A stretch of DNA of 64,000 nucleotides from Oscillospiraceae bacterium (GTDB lineage: Bacteria > Bacillota > Clostridia > Oscillospirales > UBA644). Below are positions 35,301-44,024 of the stretch, in pieces. The notes under the pieces are model-generated. The model was given only the letters and a program-made list of their open reading frames with translations. It was not told the DNA's origin and ran no database searches. Position numbers and translations under genes: made by a program. Positions within the stretch are counted from its first letter, which is position 1; each line of letters starts with the position of its first letter. The DNA is taken from assembly GCA_902783255.1 (NCBI GenBank), contig CACZQB010000016.1:1-64000 (forward strand), in the 5' to 3' direction.

Positions 35301-35888
35301 GAAGAGTTCGCGCAGGTAAAAGAACGTCACGATACCCTCGAACAGCAGACGAACGATCTTATTTCGTCAAAAGAATCTCTTGAAAAAATAATAGAACAGC
35401 TTGTAAAAGAAATGACAGGTATTTTTGAAACACAGTTCAAAAAGATAAACGAGGCATTTTTACAGGTTTTCAGGGAGCTTTTCGGCGGAGGCACCGCAAA
35501 GCTCACGCTTACTGATCCGTCCGATCCGCTCGAAGCAGGCGTTGAAATTTACGTTGCTCCTCCCGGAAAAGTAATAAAACATCTCTCATCGCTTTCCGGC
35601 GGAGAGCAGTCGCTTACGGCGATAGCGCTTTATTTCGCTCTGATGAAAGTGCGCCCGTCACCTTTCTGCCTTCTTGACGAGATAGAATCGGCGCTCGACG
35701 ATGTAAACGTTACAAGATACGCTCAGTATCTTCGCAGCTTCGCCGATACAACACAATTTCTTCTTATTACTCACAGAAGAGGTTCGATGGAAGCGGCAGA
35801 CAGACTTTACGGCGTTACGATGCGTGAAAAAGGCATTTCCAAAATTCTTACCATAGATATATCTGAAGCCGCGCAAAATGAAGAATAA
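32319..35888 (+). CDS. smc: Chromosome segregation ATPase SMC
   Basis: A 1189-residue condensin subunit of normal length. The N-terminal ATPase half has Walker A GPNGSGKSN (31-39) and a glutamine-loop region. Two long antiparallel coiled-coil arms flank the hinge (about 510-680), seen as a globular stretch including VASAIKVDPEYATATEIALG and the glycine-rich VNPGGSLTGGS. The C-terminal half has the signature LSGGEQ (1092-1097) and Walker B FCLLDEIESALDD. I chose ATG 32319, with CAGGAGA upstream, which gives the canonical MxLKxLELxGFKSF start. As in many Firmicutes, ftsY follows (19 bases). The usual upstream rnc is absent; the neighbour is the beta-propeller gene. Confidence 0.97.
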   Translation: MQLKSLELTGFKSFPDKTLINFSSGITAIVGPNGSGKSNIADAIRWVMGETSSRSLRGVKMEDVIFDGTQSRRPLGFAEVSLTLDNSDGTLPEAYSEIVISRRYYRSGESEYFINKQNVRLKDIHDLFRDTGLGRTGYSIIGQGSVTEIISAKSTDRRSVFEEAAGIAKYRFKKEESERKLNSTQENIVRLSDIIAELADRLGPLEQQAKKARRYIELFDEKKKLEIALWLSDLERFSQEFAEIEKTEAALIESTEKNDAEILRCEHKMEQLADDIAMLTAKIEQMRTESKQFDELLQQKNSEILLINNDIEHAQKDIERINSEIQSGSRSDAEILKEIEANAQKTADLKKEIAEIEAETKKINKERDEKLGDDKNYAETSSRLTKEYDSLASEITSLRINEGRISEKNIALNESVENLKKELADAKERLESLNKGKDSGRKRLEELEQKLADNKNIFNGYSMKVSSARKKLETANSEYNTLNFSISEKKSRKSMFEDMEKHYEGFAGSVKSVMNEAARGILSGVHGTVASAIKVDPEYATATEIALGASIQNIITEDERAAKDCIYFLKSKNLGRATFLPISTIKGRKLDAASLNGARGYRGIASDLITYDEKYRGIIEQLLGRTVIVENIDDATAIAKANRYAFKAVTLDGQVVNPGGSLTGGSVGKNTGILSRTNEIKKLANEIEELTLQLHEKEKRLKSVTEELAAAQSSLDGLIAENQALNDEHIRIKAETEHSEQYIFNISEQIKAFEDGIKANTDEKESNITELESVKSALETKLAVISEKQQEITELDEKHEALAKIQEEISDRLHEKDLQKLEKIKDTENIADITKHLEERRKEGVELNAKLKGDIEQILASIEEYKKNALKKTEELAKIRFDAEEKVAAITDENNKRTAIEADKNAIFEEEKKYFANKDRLGRESERITIKKTSLKTEIDSVSSKIWDEYEMSMSEAEDFAKNNIPEDTEASRKRVSELKSQIKALGSVNVDAIEEFAQVKERHDTLEQQTNDLISSKESLEKIIEQLVKEMTGIFETQFKKINEAFLQVFRELFGGGTAKLTLTDPSDPLEAGVEIYVAPPGKVIKHLSSLSGGEQSLTAIALYFALMKVRPSPFCLLDEIESALDDVNVTRYAQYLRSFADTTQFLLITHRRGSMEAADRLYGVTMREKGISKILTIDISEAAQNEE

Positions 35889-35907
35889 CGGCAAAAAGGA
35901 GAGGAAC

Positions 35908-36825
35908 ATGGGTTTTTTTGAAAAAATAAAAGCCGGTCTTTCTAAAACGAAAGAAAATATACAAAACAGTCTGAACAGCATATTTGCATCTTTCAGAAAA
36001 GTCGACGAGGAATTTCTCGATGAACTTCTTGAGCTTCTTCTGCTTTCGGACGTTGGATATGAAACGGCGGAAGGAATAATTGACGAACTCAGAAAAAGAG
36101 CCAAACTCGAAAAAATAGAAGACGCAAACACGCTAAAAACGGTCCTTCGCGATATAATTGCAGAAAAAATGACCGGTGAAAACGAGCTTAAAATCGATAC
36201 TCAGCCTTCCGTAATTGTTGTTGTGGGCGTAAACGGAGTAGGAAAAACCACAACGATCGGCAAGCTTGCAAATTTGCTGAAAAATCAGGGCAAAAAAGTT
36301 ATCATTGCGGCAGCGGATACATTCAGAGCCGCTGCGATAGAGCAAATAGAGATATGGGCTGAAAGAGCAGATATAGATATAGTTAAGCATAAAGACGGAT
36401 CCGACCCCGCATCGGTCGTTTACGATGCGATCCAGGCGGCAAAGGCTCGCGGCGCAGACGTTGTTATATGCGACACAGCAGGCAGACTTCACAACAAAAA
36501 AGGGCTTATGGACGAGCTTTCAAAAATAACAAGAGTTGTTTCAAAAGAGCTTCCGGATGCAGACAAAGAGATACTGCTTGTTCTTGACGCTACCACGGGA
36601 CAGAATGCGGTAATTCAGGCAAAGGACTTCAAGGAAGCAACTGCAGTCACGGGCGTTGTTCTCACAAAGCTTGACGGCACAGCAAAAGGCGGCGTTACGA
36701 TCGCGGTAAGAGATGTTACTCAGCTTCCTATCAAATTGGTAGGCGTAGGAGAAAAAATAGACGATTTGCAGCCGTTCGTACCTGTTCAGTTTGCGAATGC
36801 GCTGCTTGATATGGAGGAAAACTGA
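35908..36825 (+). CDS. ftsY: Signal recognition particle receptor FtsY
   Basis: A 305-residue SRP GTPase that docks ribosome-nascent chain complexes at the membrane. It contains the N-domain helix bundle (about 1-85) and the G domain: GVNGVGKTTTIGKLA (about 106-120, P-loop), DTFRAAAIEQ, DTAGRLHNK and TKLDGTAKGG. It is essentially NG-only, with a short N-terminus and no long acidic A domain, as usual for Firmicutes. I start at ATG 35908, behind AAGGAGAGG; an earlier in-frame ATG at 35878 overlaps the smc end and lacks a site. Confidence 0.96.
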   Translation: MGFFEKIKAGLSKTKENIQNSLNSIFASFRKVDEEFLDELLELLLLSDVGYETAEGIIDELRKRAKLEKIEDANTLKTVLRDIIAEKMTGENELKIDTQPSVIVVVGVNGVGKTTTIGKLANLLKNQGKKVIIAAADTFRAAAIEQIEIWAERADIDIVKHKDGSDPASVVYDAIQAAKARGADVVICDTAGRLHNKKGLMDELSKITRVVSKELPDADKEILLVLDATTGQNAVIQAKDFKEATAVTGVVLTKLDGTAKGGVTIAVRDVTQLPIKLVGVGEKIDDLQPFVPVQFANALLDMEEN

Positions 36826-36827
36826 TC

Positions 36828-38813
36828 TTGGCAAAAAACACGTATGACGACAACAGTATAAAATCCCTGAAAGGCGCAGACAGAGTCCGTCTTCGTCCGT
36901 CTGTAATATTCGGTTCTGACGGTCTTGAAGGTTGCGAGCACGCTTTTTTTGAAATTCTTTCAAATTCAATAGACGAATTCAAAGAAGGATACGGAAAAAA
37001 AATAATCGTTACCGTATTCAACGACGGAAGCATTGAGGTAAAGGATTTCGGACGAGGCGTTCCCGTTGACTGGAACGAAAAGGAAAAGGCGTATAACTGG
37101 GAGCTTCTTTTCTGTGAAATGTATGCCGGGGGCAAATATGACAATGAGACGTCGGGCAGCTATGAATACTCGCTCGGTCTGAACGGTCTCGGTCTTTGCG
37201 CAACTCAGTATGCCTCGGAATATATGGAAGCCGAAATTTACAACGGCGAATATTCGTATAATCTTCAGTTCAAAAAAGGAAAACCGGTAAAAAAGAACAA
37301 AGAGGAACAGCTTGGCAAGCAGGAAAGCACTCACGCTTCGGGATCAAGAATAAAATGGCGTCCCGACAGAGACGTTTTTACCGATATAAACATACCGCGC
37401 GAATATTTTTCGGAAACGATAAAAAAGCAAGCCGTCTGCAATGCGGGTCTGACGATCATTCTGAAATATCAGACCGAAAAAGGTCAGTTTGAAGAAGAAA
37501 CTTATCTTTACGAAAACGGTATCGAGGGTTATCTTGAAGAATGCGTCGGAGTTGAAGCGATGACATCGATCCAAAATTTTGCCGCAGACAGAAAAGGCAG
37601 AGATCGCGAAGACAAACCCGAATACAAGGTCCGACTGAATGTTGTTTTCTGTTTTACAAACACAAAACAGATGCTTGAATATTATCACAATTCCAGCTTT
37701 CTTGAATACGGCGGTTCGCCGGATAAAGCGGTAAAAAGCGCATTTGTTCATGCCATAGATGCGTACCTGAAACAAAACAACAAATATCTGAAAAACGAAT
37801 CGAAAATAACTTTTGCCGATATTGCTGACTGTTTAGCGCTTATTTCCAATTCACAGTCTACCGTTACATCTTATGAAAACCAGACAAAAAAGGCAATAAA
37901 CAATAAGTTTATTCAGGAATGCATGACTGATTTTCTCAAGCATTCTCTCGAAGTCTACTTTATTGAAAACAAGCAGGAAGCAGATAAAATAGCGGATCAG
38001 GTGCTGATAAACAAGCGCAGCAGAGAAAATGCCGAAAAGAACAGACTAAACATAAAAAAGAAGCTCACAAGCGAGATGGACATCGCGAACAGAGTTGAAA
38101 AATTTGTTGACTGCCGTTCGAAAAATCCTGCTGAAAGAGAGCTGTATATCGTTGAGGGCGATTCTGCTCTTGGCTCGGTAAAACTTGCAAGAATGGCAGA
38201 ATTTCAGGCAATTATGCCGGTGCGCGGCAAAATACTGAACTGTCTTAAAGCTGATTATGCAAAAATACTTAAAAGCGATATTATAACCGATCTTATAAAA
38301 GTCCTCGGCTGCGGAATAGAAATATCCGCTCACGGCAAACCTCTCTCGGAGTTCAATCCGGATGGGCTGCGCTTTCATAAAATAATAATCTGCACTGATG
38401 CAGATGAAGACGGATATCAGATACGCACGCTTATTCTTGCCATGCTATACAGACTTACGCCGTCGCTCATTGCTGACGGCAAGGTATATATTGCCGAGTC
38501 ACCGCTTTATGAAATCACGGCAAAAGACAAAACGATGTTTGCATATACAGACAGAGAAAAGAACGATATAGTTGCAACTTTAACCGGTAAATACTCCGTC
38601 CAGAGATCGAAAGGTCTCGGCGAAAACGATCCGGAAATGATGAAGCTCACAACTATGGATCCTGCGACAAGAAAACTTATAAAAGTTATGCCCGAAGAAG
38701 AGGAGCCTACTTATATAATGTTTAACACGCTGCTTGGCAACGATCTTGAAGCGAGAAAGGTGTTTATTGAGGAAAACGGTCCGAAGTATCTTGAACTTGC
38801 GGATATCTCATAA
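36828..38813 (+). CDS. parE: Divergent topoisomerase IV subunit B (ParE-like)
   Basis: A 661-residue ATPase subunit of a type IIA topoisomerase, starting at TTG 36828 with GGAGGAAAA upstream. The GHKL ATPase motifs are EILSNSIDEF (N- and E-containing), VKDFGRGVPVD and GLNGLGLCATQ in place of the usual GLHGVG(A). The transducer domain follows, then the TOPRIM domain with EGDSALGSVK (near 442) and CTDADEDGYQIRTL (near 521), and MPVRGKILN. It is clearly diverged from typical ParE/GyrB, for example EGDSAxGS lacks the double glycine. It lies 2 bases after ftsY, with its partner subunit at 39500-41671. I expect an ATP-dependent decatenase. Confidence 0.85.
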   Translation: MAKNTYDDNSIKSLKGADRVRLRPSVIFGSDGLEGCEHAFFEILSNSIDEFKEGYGKKIIVTVFNDGSIEVKDFGRGVPVDWNEKEKAYNWELLFCEMYAGGKYDNETSGSYEYSLGLNGLGLCATQYASEYMEAEIYNGEYSYNLQFKKGKPVKKNKEEQLGKQESTHASGSRIKWRPDRDVFTDINIPREYFSETIKKQAVCNAGLTIILKYQTEKGQFEEETYLYENGIEGYLEECVGVEAMTSIQNFAADRKGRDREDKPEYKVRLNVVFCFTNTKQMLEYYHNSSFLEYGGSPDKAVKSAFVHAIDAYLKQNNKYLKNESKITFADIADCLALISNSQSTVTSYENQTKKAINNKFIQECMTDFLKHSLEVYFIENKQEADKIADQVLINKRSRENAEKNRLNIKKKLTSEMDIANRVEKFVDCRSKNPAERELYIVEGDSALGSVKLARMAEFQAIMPVRGKILNCLKADYAKILKSDIITDLIKVLGCGIEISAHGKPLSEFNPDGLRFHKIIICTDADEDGYQIRTLILAMLYRLTPSLIADGKVYIAESPLYEITAKDKTMFAYTDREKNDIVATLTGKYSVQRSKGLGENDPEMMKLTTMDPATRKLIKVMPEEEEPTYIMFNTLLGNDLEARKVFIEENGPKYLELADIS

Positions 38814-38821
38814 CGGAACAT

Positions 38822-39472
38822 ATGAAAAAATACATTCTTTTCGACCTTGACGGAACGCTTACAGACCCACAGGAAGGTATAGTAAATTCAGTTAAGTATT
38901 CTCTCGAAAAGCTCGGAATTACCGAATATGACGAAAACTCTCTTCCGTCGTTTATAGGCGCGCCTCTTTCTCAGGCATATACGGAATATTTCGGTTTTAC
39001 GGAAGAAAAAGCGAAAGAGGCGATACGTCTTTTCAGAGAATACTATACACCGAAAGGGATCTTTGAAAATCACGTTTATCCGGGCGTTAAAAACATGCTT
39101 TCGAAGCTTTACAGCAAAGAGTATACTCTTGCGGTAGCCACTTTGAAGCCTACGCCCACATCTGTACGTGTGCTTGAACATTTCGGGCTGAATAAATATT
39201 TCACATTCATCTGCGGCAGCGATCTGCAAAGGACCGATGAAGTGAAAGCAGACATAATAAAAAACGCAGCTGCTCTTCTGAATATTAAAGACAATTCTCT
39301 TGCCGTGATGGTAGGAGACAGAAAACACGATATTCTCGGTGCTGCGGCAAACGGACTTGACTGTATAGGCGTTTTATACGGTCACGGAAGCAGAGAGGAG
39401 CTTGAAAAAGCCGGAGCGCATATGTTTGCGCGCAATGCGGAAGATGTATATGATATTATCGAAAGTATATAA
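38822..39472 (+). CDS. HAD-family phosphatase (Gph / YqaB-like)
   Basis: A 216-residue HAD subfamily IA phosphatase. Motif I is FDLDGTLTD (residues 7-15), a helical cap (about 17-85) follows, then motif II in ATLKPT (about 106-111), a lysine in DEVKADI and motif IV MVGDRKHDILGA (about 163-174). Phosphoglycolate or pyrophosphate-type substrates are usual. It lies between the two topoisomerase subunits, 8 bases after the B subunit and 27 before the A subunit, so it is co-expressed with them; no mechanistic link is known. Confidence 0.87.
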   Translation: MKKYILFDLDGTLTDPQEGIVNSVKYSLEKLGITEYDENSLPSFIGAPLSQAYTEYFGFTEEKAKEAIRLFREYYTPKGIFENHVYPGVKNMLSKLYSKEYTLAVATLKPTPTSVRVLEHFGLNKYFTFICGSDLQRTDEVKADIIKNAAALLNIKDNSLAVMVGDRKHDILGAAANGLDCIGVLYGHGSREELEKAGAHMFARNAEDVYDIIESI

Positions 39473-39499
39473 CCGAATACTGTTATTTTAGGAGAAATC

Positions 39500-41671
39500 A
39501 TGCAGAATCAGACAGAACAGCCCATAACCAGAACACTTGAAGAAAACTATATGCCGTATACGATGAGCGTGATCGTTTCGCGCGCAATACCGGAAATAGA
39601 CGGATTTAAGCCGTCCCACAGAAAACTGCTTTATACAATGTATAAAATGGGACTGCTGAACGGTGCCAAGACAAAAAGCGCAAACATCGTTGGGCAGACA
39701 ATGAGACTGAATCCTCATGGAGATATGGCTATATACGAAACGATGGTCCGTCTTACAAGAGGTCATGACGCGCTTATTCTGCCGCTCGTTGACTCAAAGG
39801 GGAACTTTGGCAAACATTATTCAAGGGATATGGCATTTGCCGCGCCGAGATATACCGAGGCAAAGCTTGATCCTGTTTGCGCAGAGATCTTTGCGGATAT
39901 AGACAAAGATGTAGTTGATTTTGTAGACAACTATGACGGAACGATGAAAGAGCCTACTCTTTTGCCGACAACATTTCCGAATATTCTTGTAAATCCCAAC
40001 CAGGGCATCGCGGTAGGCATGGCAAGCACAATATGTTCATTCAATCTCAATGAAATATGCCAGACTACCATTGAACTGATAAAAAATCCAGATCATAATA
40101 TAATGCTCACCCTGACCGCTCCCGATTTTACGACCGGAGGATATCTGATTTATGACCGTGAACAACTCAGGCAGATATATGAAACAGGGATAGGTTCATT
40201 CAAGGTAAGGGCAAAGTATACATACGATAAAAAAGCGAACTGCATAGAAATAACGGAAATTCCGTTTTCCACAACTGTAGAAGCGATAATAGACAAGATC
40301 GTTGAACTTGTAAAAACCGGTAAAGTAAAAGAAGCGTCGTATATACGCGATGAAACAGATATAAACGGTATGAAAATCGCGATAGACTTAAAACGCGGCG
40401 CCGATCCGGACAAACTGATGCAGCGTCTTTTCAAAATGACGACTCTTGAAGACTCGTTTGCTGCGAATTTCAATATACTCATCGGTGGAAGACCGAAAAC
40501 GATGGGTATAAGGGAGATCCTCAGCGAATGGATCGCATTCAGGACCGAATGTATAAAACGCGGACTGTATTACGACATTCAGAAAACAAATGACAGACTG
40601 CATCTTCTTCTCGGATTGCAGAAAATTCTTCTTGATATCGACAAGGCAATAAAAATAGTCCGTGAAACCGAAGAAGAAGACCAGGTCGTTCCCAACCTTA
40701 TGATCGGGTTCGGCATAGATGAGATTCAGGCGGAATTTGTTGCGGAAATAAAACTGAGAAATCTGAACAGAGAGTATATTTTAAACAAAACCGCTGAAAT
40801 CGAAAAGCTGAAAAAATCCGCAGAGGAAATGCAGGATACGCTTAATTCTTCTCAGAAGCTGAAAAAAGTGATAATCAATCAGCTTACTCAGATAATGAAA
40901 AAATACGGTAAACCGAGAAAAACCGCGCTTCTTTACGAAGATGAGATAGAAGAACCGGAAGAAGAGGAAACTGCGGAAGATTATCCCGTAACCGTATTTA
41001 TGACTGCGGCTGGTTATTTCAAAAAAATAACCGCGCAATCGCTCAGAATGTCTGGCGACCATAAGCTTAAAGAAGGAGACGAGATAAGATATACGTTTGA
41101 AGCAACAAACCTTTCGGACCTTCTGATCTTTACCGATAAGTATCAGGTATATAAAGCACGCGTCTGCGACTTTGAAGATTCAAGAACGTCGGTGCTCGGC
41201 GATTTTCTTCCTCAGAAACTCGGTATGGAAAACGGTGAAACTCCGGTATTTATCACTGCCACAACCGACTATAAAGGTTATATCCTCGCGTTTTTTGAAA
41301 ACGGAAAATGCGCAAAGATCGAAATCGCATCGTACGAAACAAAAACAAACCGTAAAAAACTTATCAACGCATATTCCGACGCATCCCCGCTCGTTGCAAT
41401 GTTTGCAATAAAAGACGAGCAACTGTTTGTTTTAACATCGTCAAACGGACGGTGCCTTATCGTTGACAGCGGCGCTATCGGAGCCAAATCGACAAAAAGC
41501 ACTGCAGGCGTAAACGTTATGACGCTTAAGTCAAAGAATATTCTTTCGGATGTTGTTTTATACAAAGAAGGAATGTTTGACAAACCGAACAAATACAGAA
41601 CGAAAAACATTCCTGCGGCAGGTGCCTTTCTGAAAGAAGACGAAGCTCCCTCTCAAACAAAGCTTATATAA
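39500..41671 (+). CDS. parC: Divergent topoisomerase IV subunit A (ParC-like)
   Basis: A 723-residue DNA cleavage subunit, shorter than most ParC. The winged-helix breakage domain begins YMPYTMSVIVSRAIPEIDG. The active-site tyrosine is in AAPRYTEAKL (near residue 117), followed by tower and coiled-coil regions and a C-terminal beta-pinwheel (about 490-710). In the quinolone-contact region the sequence is PHGDMAIYE (residues 72-80), so the usual serine is Met76 and the acidic residue is Glu80. The ribosome-binding site is TTAGGAGAAATC. It ends the smc-ftsY-topoisomerase transcript and is followed by a strong terminator. Confidence 0.88.
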   Translation: MQNQTEQPITRTLEENYMPYTMSVIVSRAIPEIDGFKPSHRKLLYTMYKMGLLNGAKTKSANIVGQTMRLNPHGDMAIYETMVRLTRGHDALILPLVDSKGNFGKHYSRDMAFAAPRYTEAKLDPVCAEIFADIDKDVVDFVDNYDGTMKEPTLLPTTFPNILVNPNQGIAVGMASTICSFNLNEICQTTIELIKNPDHNIMLTLTAPDFTTGGYLIYDREQLRQIYETGIGSFKVRAKYTYDKKANCIEITEIPFSTTVEAIIDKIVELVKTGKVKEASYIRDETDINGMKIAIDLKRGADPDKLMQRLFKMTTLEDSFAANFNILIGGRPKTMGIREILSEWIAFRTECIKRGLYYDIQKTNDRLHLLLGLQKILLDIDKAIKIVRETEEEDQVVPNLMIGFGIDEIQAEFVAEIKLRNLNREYILNKTAEIEKLKKSAEEMQDTLNSSQKLKKVIINQLTQIMKKYGKPRKTALLYEDEIEEPEEEETAEDYPVTVFMTAAGYFKKITAQSLRMSGDHKLKEGDEIRYTFEATNLSDLLIFTDKYQVYKARVCDFEDSRTSVLGDFLPQKLGMENGETPVFITATTDYKGYILAFFENGKCAKIEIASYETKTNRKKLINAYSDASPLVAMFAIKDEQLFVLTSSNGRCLIVDSGAIGAKSTKSTAGVNVMTLKSKNILSDVVLYKEGMFDKPNKYRTKNIPAAGAFLKEDEAPSQTKLI

Positions 41672-41674
41672 ATA

Positions 41675-41698
41675 AAAAGCCGCCTTTCGGCGGCTTTT
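41675..41698 (+). terminator. Terminator after the parC-like gene
   Basis: AAAAGCCGCC (41675-41684), TTTC-centred loop, GGCGGCTTTT (41689-41698): a compact GC-rich intrinsic terminator. Confidence 0.88.
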
Positions 41699-41713
41699 GG
41701 AATATGCCGTGTA

Positions 41714-42421
41714 TTATGCCATTGAAGGAGATGCGCTGAAAAAATCCATCATTGCTTTTGTTATAAGCTTCTGACCTTCTTTGTTGGGATGAATGCCGTC
41801 TGCGCAAAGCAGACTGCCGTAATTGTGTTTATCGAGGAAATATGACCGAACGTCTATAAAAAGAGAGTTTGTTTTGAATGCGATTTTTGAAATGGCATTC
41901 GAGTAAAGCTCCTGAAAACGGTAGATCATATTTACATCACCGAGCCATTTGAGAATATTATCCGCAGAAAGTCCGTCTTTTGTTATCCACGCAAGATATC
42001 TTGACGGTTCTATCGGCGGGAGAGACATAATTATCGGCGTTATGCCGGCTTTTTTCACATCCGCAATAAGATCGGAATAAAGCTTCTCAAATAATTTCAG
42101 CGGCGTTACCGGATCGTGCATTTCGTCGGGAAAATCAGAGATCTCCTTCCAGGCGTAATTGCAGTCGTTACCGCCGTATTCTATCAGGACCGGTCCCGTT
42201 CCGTCTACCCTGCCCTTTTCGATCGCCGAAGAGACGAGCTTTGCACCCTTTACAACAGTGCATCCGAAAACAGACCTGTTGTTAACATTTATATTTATAT
42301 TTTTTGCGATCTCATCGCCAGGAGCATTTGCGGAAAGAATATACTTTTTTGACTCCTCATCCAGCAAAACGCCTTTCATGATCGAGTCCCCGAAAATATT
42401 AAGAACATGACTTGTTTTCAT
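41714..42421 (-). CDS. SGNH/GDSL hydrolase
   Basis: A 235-residue cytosolic esterase of the SGNH superfamily. Block I is IFGDSIMKG (about 9-17, nucleophile Ser), block III is YGGNDCNY (about 81-88), and block V is DGIHPNKEG (about 214-222, catalytic Asp and His). Such enzymes deacylate carbohydrates, lipids or other esters; substrate unknown. The start is ATG 42421, with AGGAGG 7 bases upstream. It is divergent from the DUF1836 gene and convergent with the topoisomerase operon. Confidence 0.87.
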   Translation of the reverse strand: MKTSHVLNIFGDSIMKGVLLDEESKKYILSANAPGDEIAKNININVNNRSVFGCTVVKGAKLVSSAIEKGRVDGTGPVLIEYGGNDCNYAWKEISDFPDEMHDPVTPLKLFEKLYSDLIADVKKAGITPIIMSLPPIEPSRYLAWITKDGLSADNILKWLGDVNMIYRFQELYSNAISKIAFKTNSLFIDVRSYFLDKHNYGSLLCADGIHPNKEGQKLITKAMMDFFSASPSMA

Positions 42422-42456
42422 AATTTCGCCTCCTGTCATATCTAGTTTCTAAAACT

Positions 42457-42485
42457 ATTATATCAGGTAATTTTAAATATGTCAA
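42457..42485 (-). promoter_or_regulatory. Promoter of the SGNH hydrolase gene
   Basis: Perfect TTGACA (42480-42485) and TATAAT (42457-42462) on the minus strand with a 17-base spacer. Confidence 0.75.
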
Positions 42486-42546
42486 GGGTTTGAAACAACA
42501 AGTTTATGAAATATTTTCAAACTATCTTCCATTTTCGATAAAAATG

Positions 42547-42555
42547 TGCTATAAT
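42547..42555 (+). promoter_or_regulatory. Extended -10 promoter of the DUF1836 gene
   Basis: TGCTATAAT at 42547-42555; the -35 position (42527-42532) reads TTCCAT, a weak match, so the TG extension is probably needed. Confidence 0.5.
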
Positions 42556-42605
42556 ATAAAAGCATAAAAGATAATCAGAAAAAAACGAATCGGAGCTGAA
42601 AAAAA

Positions 42606-43208
42606 ATGGACGAAAAAGAGGCTAAAACCATTGAGCTTAACCGTCAGATATCCGAATGGTGCAGTCAGATGTTAGAATATCGTATTCCAAGATGGAACGA
42701 GCTGCCTGAAATCGAGCTTTATATGGATCAGGTTATAGCATTGATGGAAAAATATCTCGGCGTTTTTTACGATGACGAAAATAAAACTATCACTCCGTCA
42801 ATGATCAACAATTATGTAAAGCTCGGTCTTATTCCCGCTCCCGTAAAAAAGAAATATTCTAAAATTCATCTTGCTTATATTCTTATTATATGTATTCTGA
42901 AACAGGTCATACCTATAAATGCAATAACAAGAATGATAGACCATCAGATGAGCAAGCACTCTATCGAAGAGGCATACGACCGTTTTTGCGAAGAACAGGA
43001 AAAAGCTTTTCTCAGTTCCGTAAAAAAGGCTATGGAGATAAACGACCCTGCAAATGAAATCATGCTTGAAGACTATATTTTGCTTTCAACCATAGCCGCC
43101 AATTCCGAAAAAGCTGTTTCAGGCAAACTCACGGCAATAATAGACAGAATAAACAACCCCGAAAAAGAAGAGAAAGAAAAATCGAAGGAAAAAGATAGCA
43201 AACAATAA
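42606..43208 (+). CDS. DUF1836 domain protein, putative MerR-like DNA-binding regulator
   Basis: A 200-residue cytosolic protein. The central part, ITPSMINNYVKLGLIPAPVKKKYSKIHLAYI (about residues 61-91; seen as MINNYVKLGL and KKKYSKIHL), is the helix-turn-helix-like core of DUF1836, which resembles a MerR winged helix reading 'NYxKxGLIPxPxxKxYs'. A helical dimerisation or ligand region follows, and the C-terminus is a charged Glu/Lys tail. No target is known. It is monocistronic, with an extended -10 promoter and its own terminator. Confidence 0.8.
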   Translation: MDEKEAKTIELNRQISEWCSQMLEYRIPRWNELPEIELYMDQVIALMEKYLGVFYDDENKTITPSMINNYVKLGLIPAPVKKKYSKIHLAYILIICILKQVIPINAITRMIDHQMSKHSIEEAYDRFCEEQEKAFLSSVKKAMEINDPANEIMLEDYILLSTIAANSEKAVSGKLTAIIDRINNPEKEEKEKSKEKDSKQ

Positions 43209-43222
43209 TTTCTCAAAACAAT

Positions 43223-43265
43223 AATGCCCCTGCGGATCTACTCCGTTGGGGCATTCTGTATTTTT
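43223..43265 (+). terminator. Terminator after the DUF1836 gene
   Basis: AATGCCCC (43223-43230) pairs with GGGGCATT (43248-43255) around an inner CGGA/TCCG helix. A T-run at 43261-43265 follows. Confidence 0.8.
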
Positions 43266-43299
43266 CGGGAAATCTCCGATAATTATTTTTTTGACCGGT

Positions 43300-43992
43300 T
43301 CAGTCCTTTTGTCCGTCGATTATCTGAAGGATATTTACCTTGCCGTAGCATGCTTCCCAGTCGGCGATGAAATCGTCTATAGCATACTGTGTAAGCGGGT
43401 GATATGTGAGGGTATGGAAAAGATCCGTGCTGATAGTCACTGCCTGAGCGCCGACCATGGCAATTTTATGTATCTGCTCAACTGTTTTGAAGCTTGCGGC
43501 AAGAACTTTTGTTTTGATGTCGTGCATTTTGAACATATCAACGATTTCGCCGACTACGTGAACGCCGTCAGAAACGATATTGTCGAGCCTGTTTACATAC
43601 GGAGCTACGAAATCAGCTCCGGCGATCGCAGAAAGCATAGCCTGCTGCTGTGTGAAAATTGCGGTTTCGGTTACTTTTATACCCATTTTTTTGAGAGCCA
43701 TCGTTGCTTTGAGACCTTCGGGGTTTACGGGTATTTTTATATAGAAGTCACCTCCGACTATGCCCTGAAGCGCAACTGCTTCTTTAATAATGCCTTCCGC
43801 ATCGTGGGAAGTGGCCTGAATATGGAGCATTCTGTCGGGACCGATAATCTCGCGGATACTTTTGATAAGAGAGATAAAATCTGTTTTCTCTCTTGAAATT
43901 ATCGTCGGATTTGTTGTTACTCCGGCGACCGGGTAAAACTCAACGCATTCTCTTATCTGTTCGAGATTTGCGCTGTCAATAATGTACATCAT
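43300..43992 (-). CDS. fsa: Transaldolase / fructose-6-phosphate aldolase (FSA/TalC type)
   Basis: A 230-residue class I aldolase of the small transaldolase subfamily. It begins YIIDSANLEQI, has GVTTNPTII (about 24-32), the Schiff-base lysine in FYIKIPV (about 83-89) and TETAIFTQQQA (about 112-122), and a final VTISTDLF. Such enzymes either cleave fructose 6-phosphate or carry out transaldolase exchange; the sequence alone does not decide. A split transketolase is encoded at 55415-57194, so a non-oxidative pentose phosphate role is plausible. It is last in a seven-gene leftward operon. Confidence 0.9.
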   Translation of the reverse strand: MMYIIDSANLEQIRECVEFYPVAGVTTNPTIISREKTDFISLIKSIREIIGPDRMLHIQATSHDAEGIIKEAVALQGIVGGDFYIKIPVNPEGLKATMALKKMGIKVTETAIFTQQQAMLSAIAGADFVAPYVNRLDNIVSDGVHVVGEIVDMFKMHDIKTKVLAASFKTVEQIHKIAMVGAQAVTISTDLFHTLTYHPLTQYAIDDFIADWEACYGKVNILQIIDGQKD

Positions 43993-44024
43993 GGGGAATT
44001 ACACCTTTTCAATTATAAAATATT

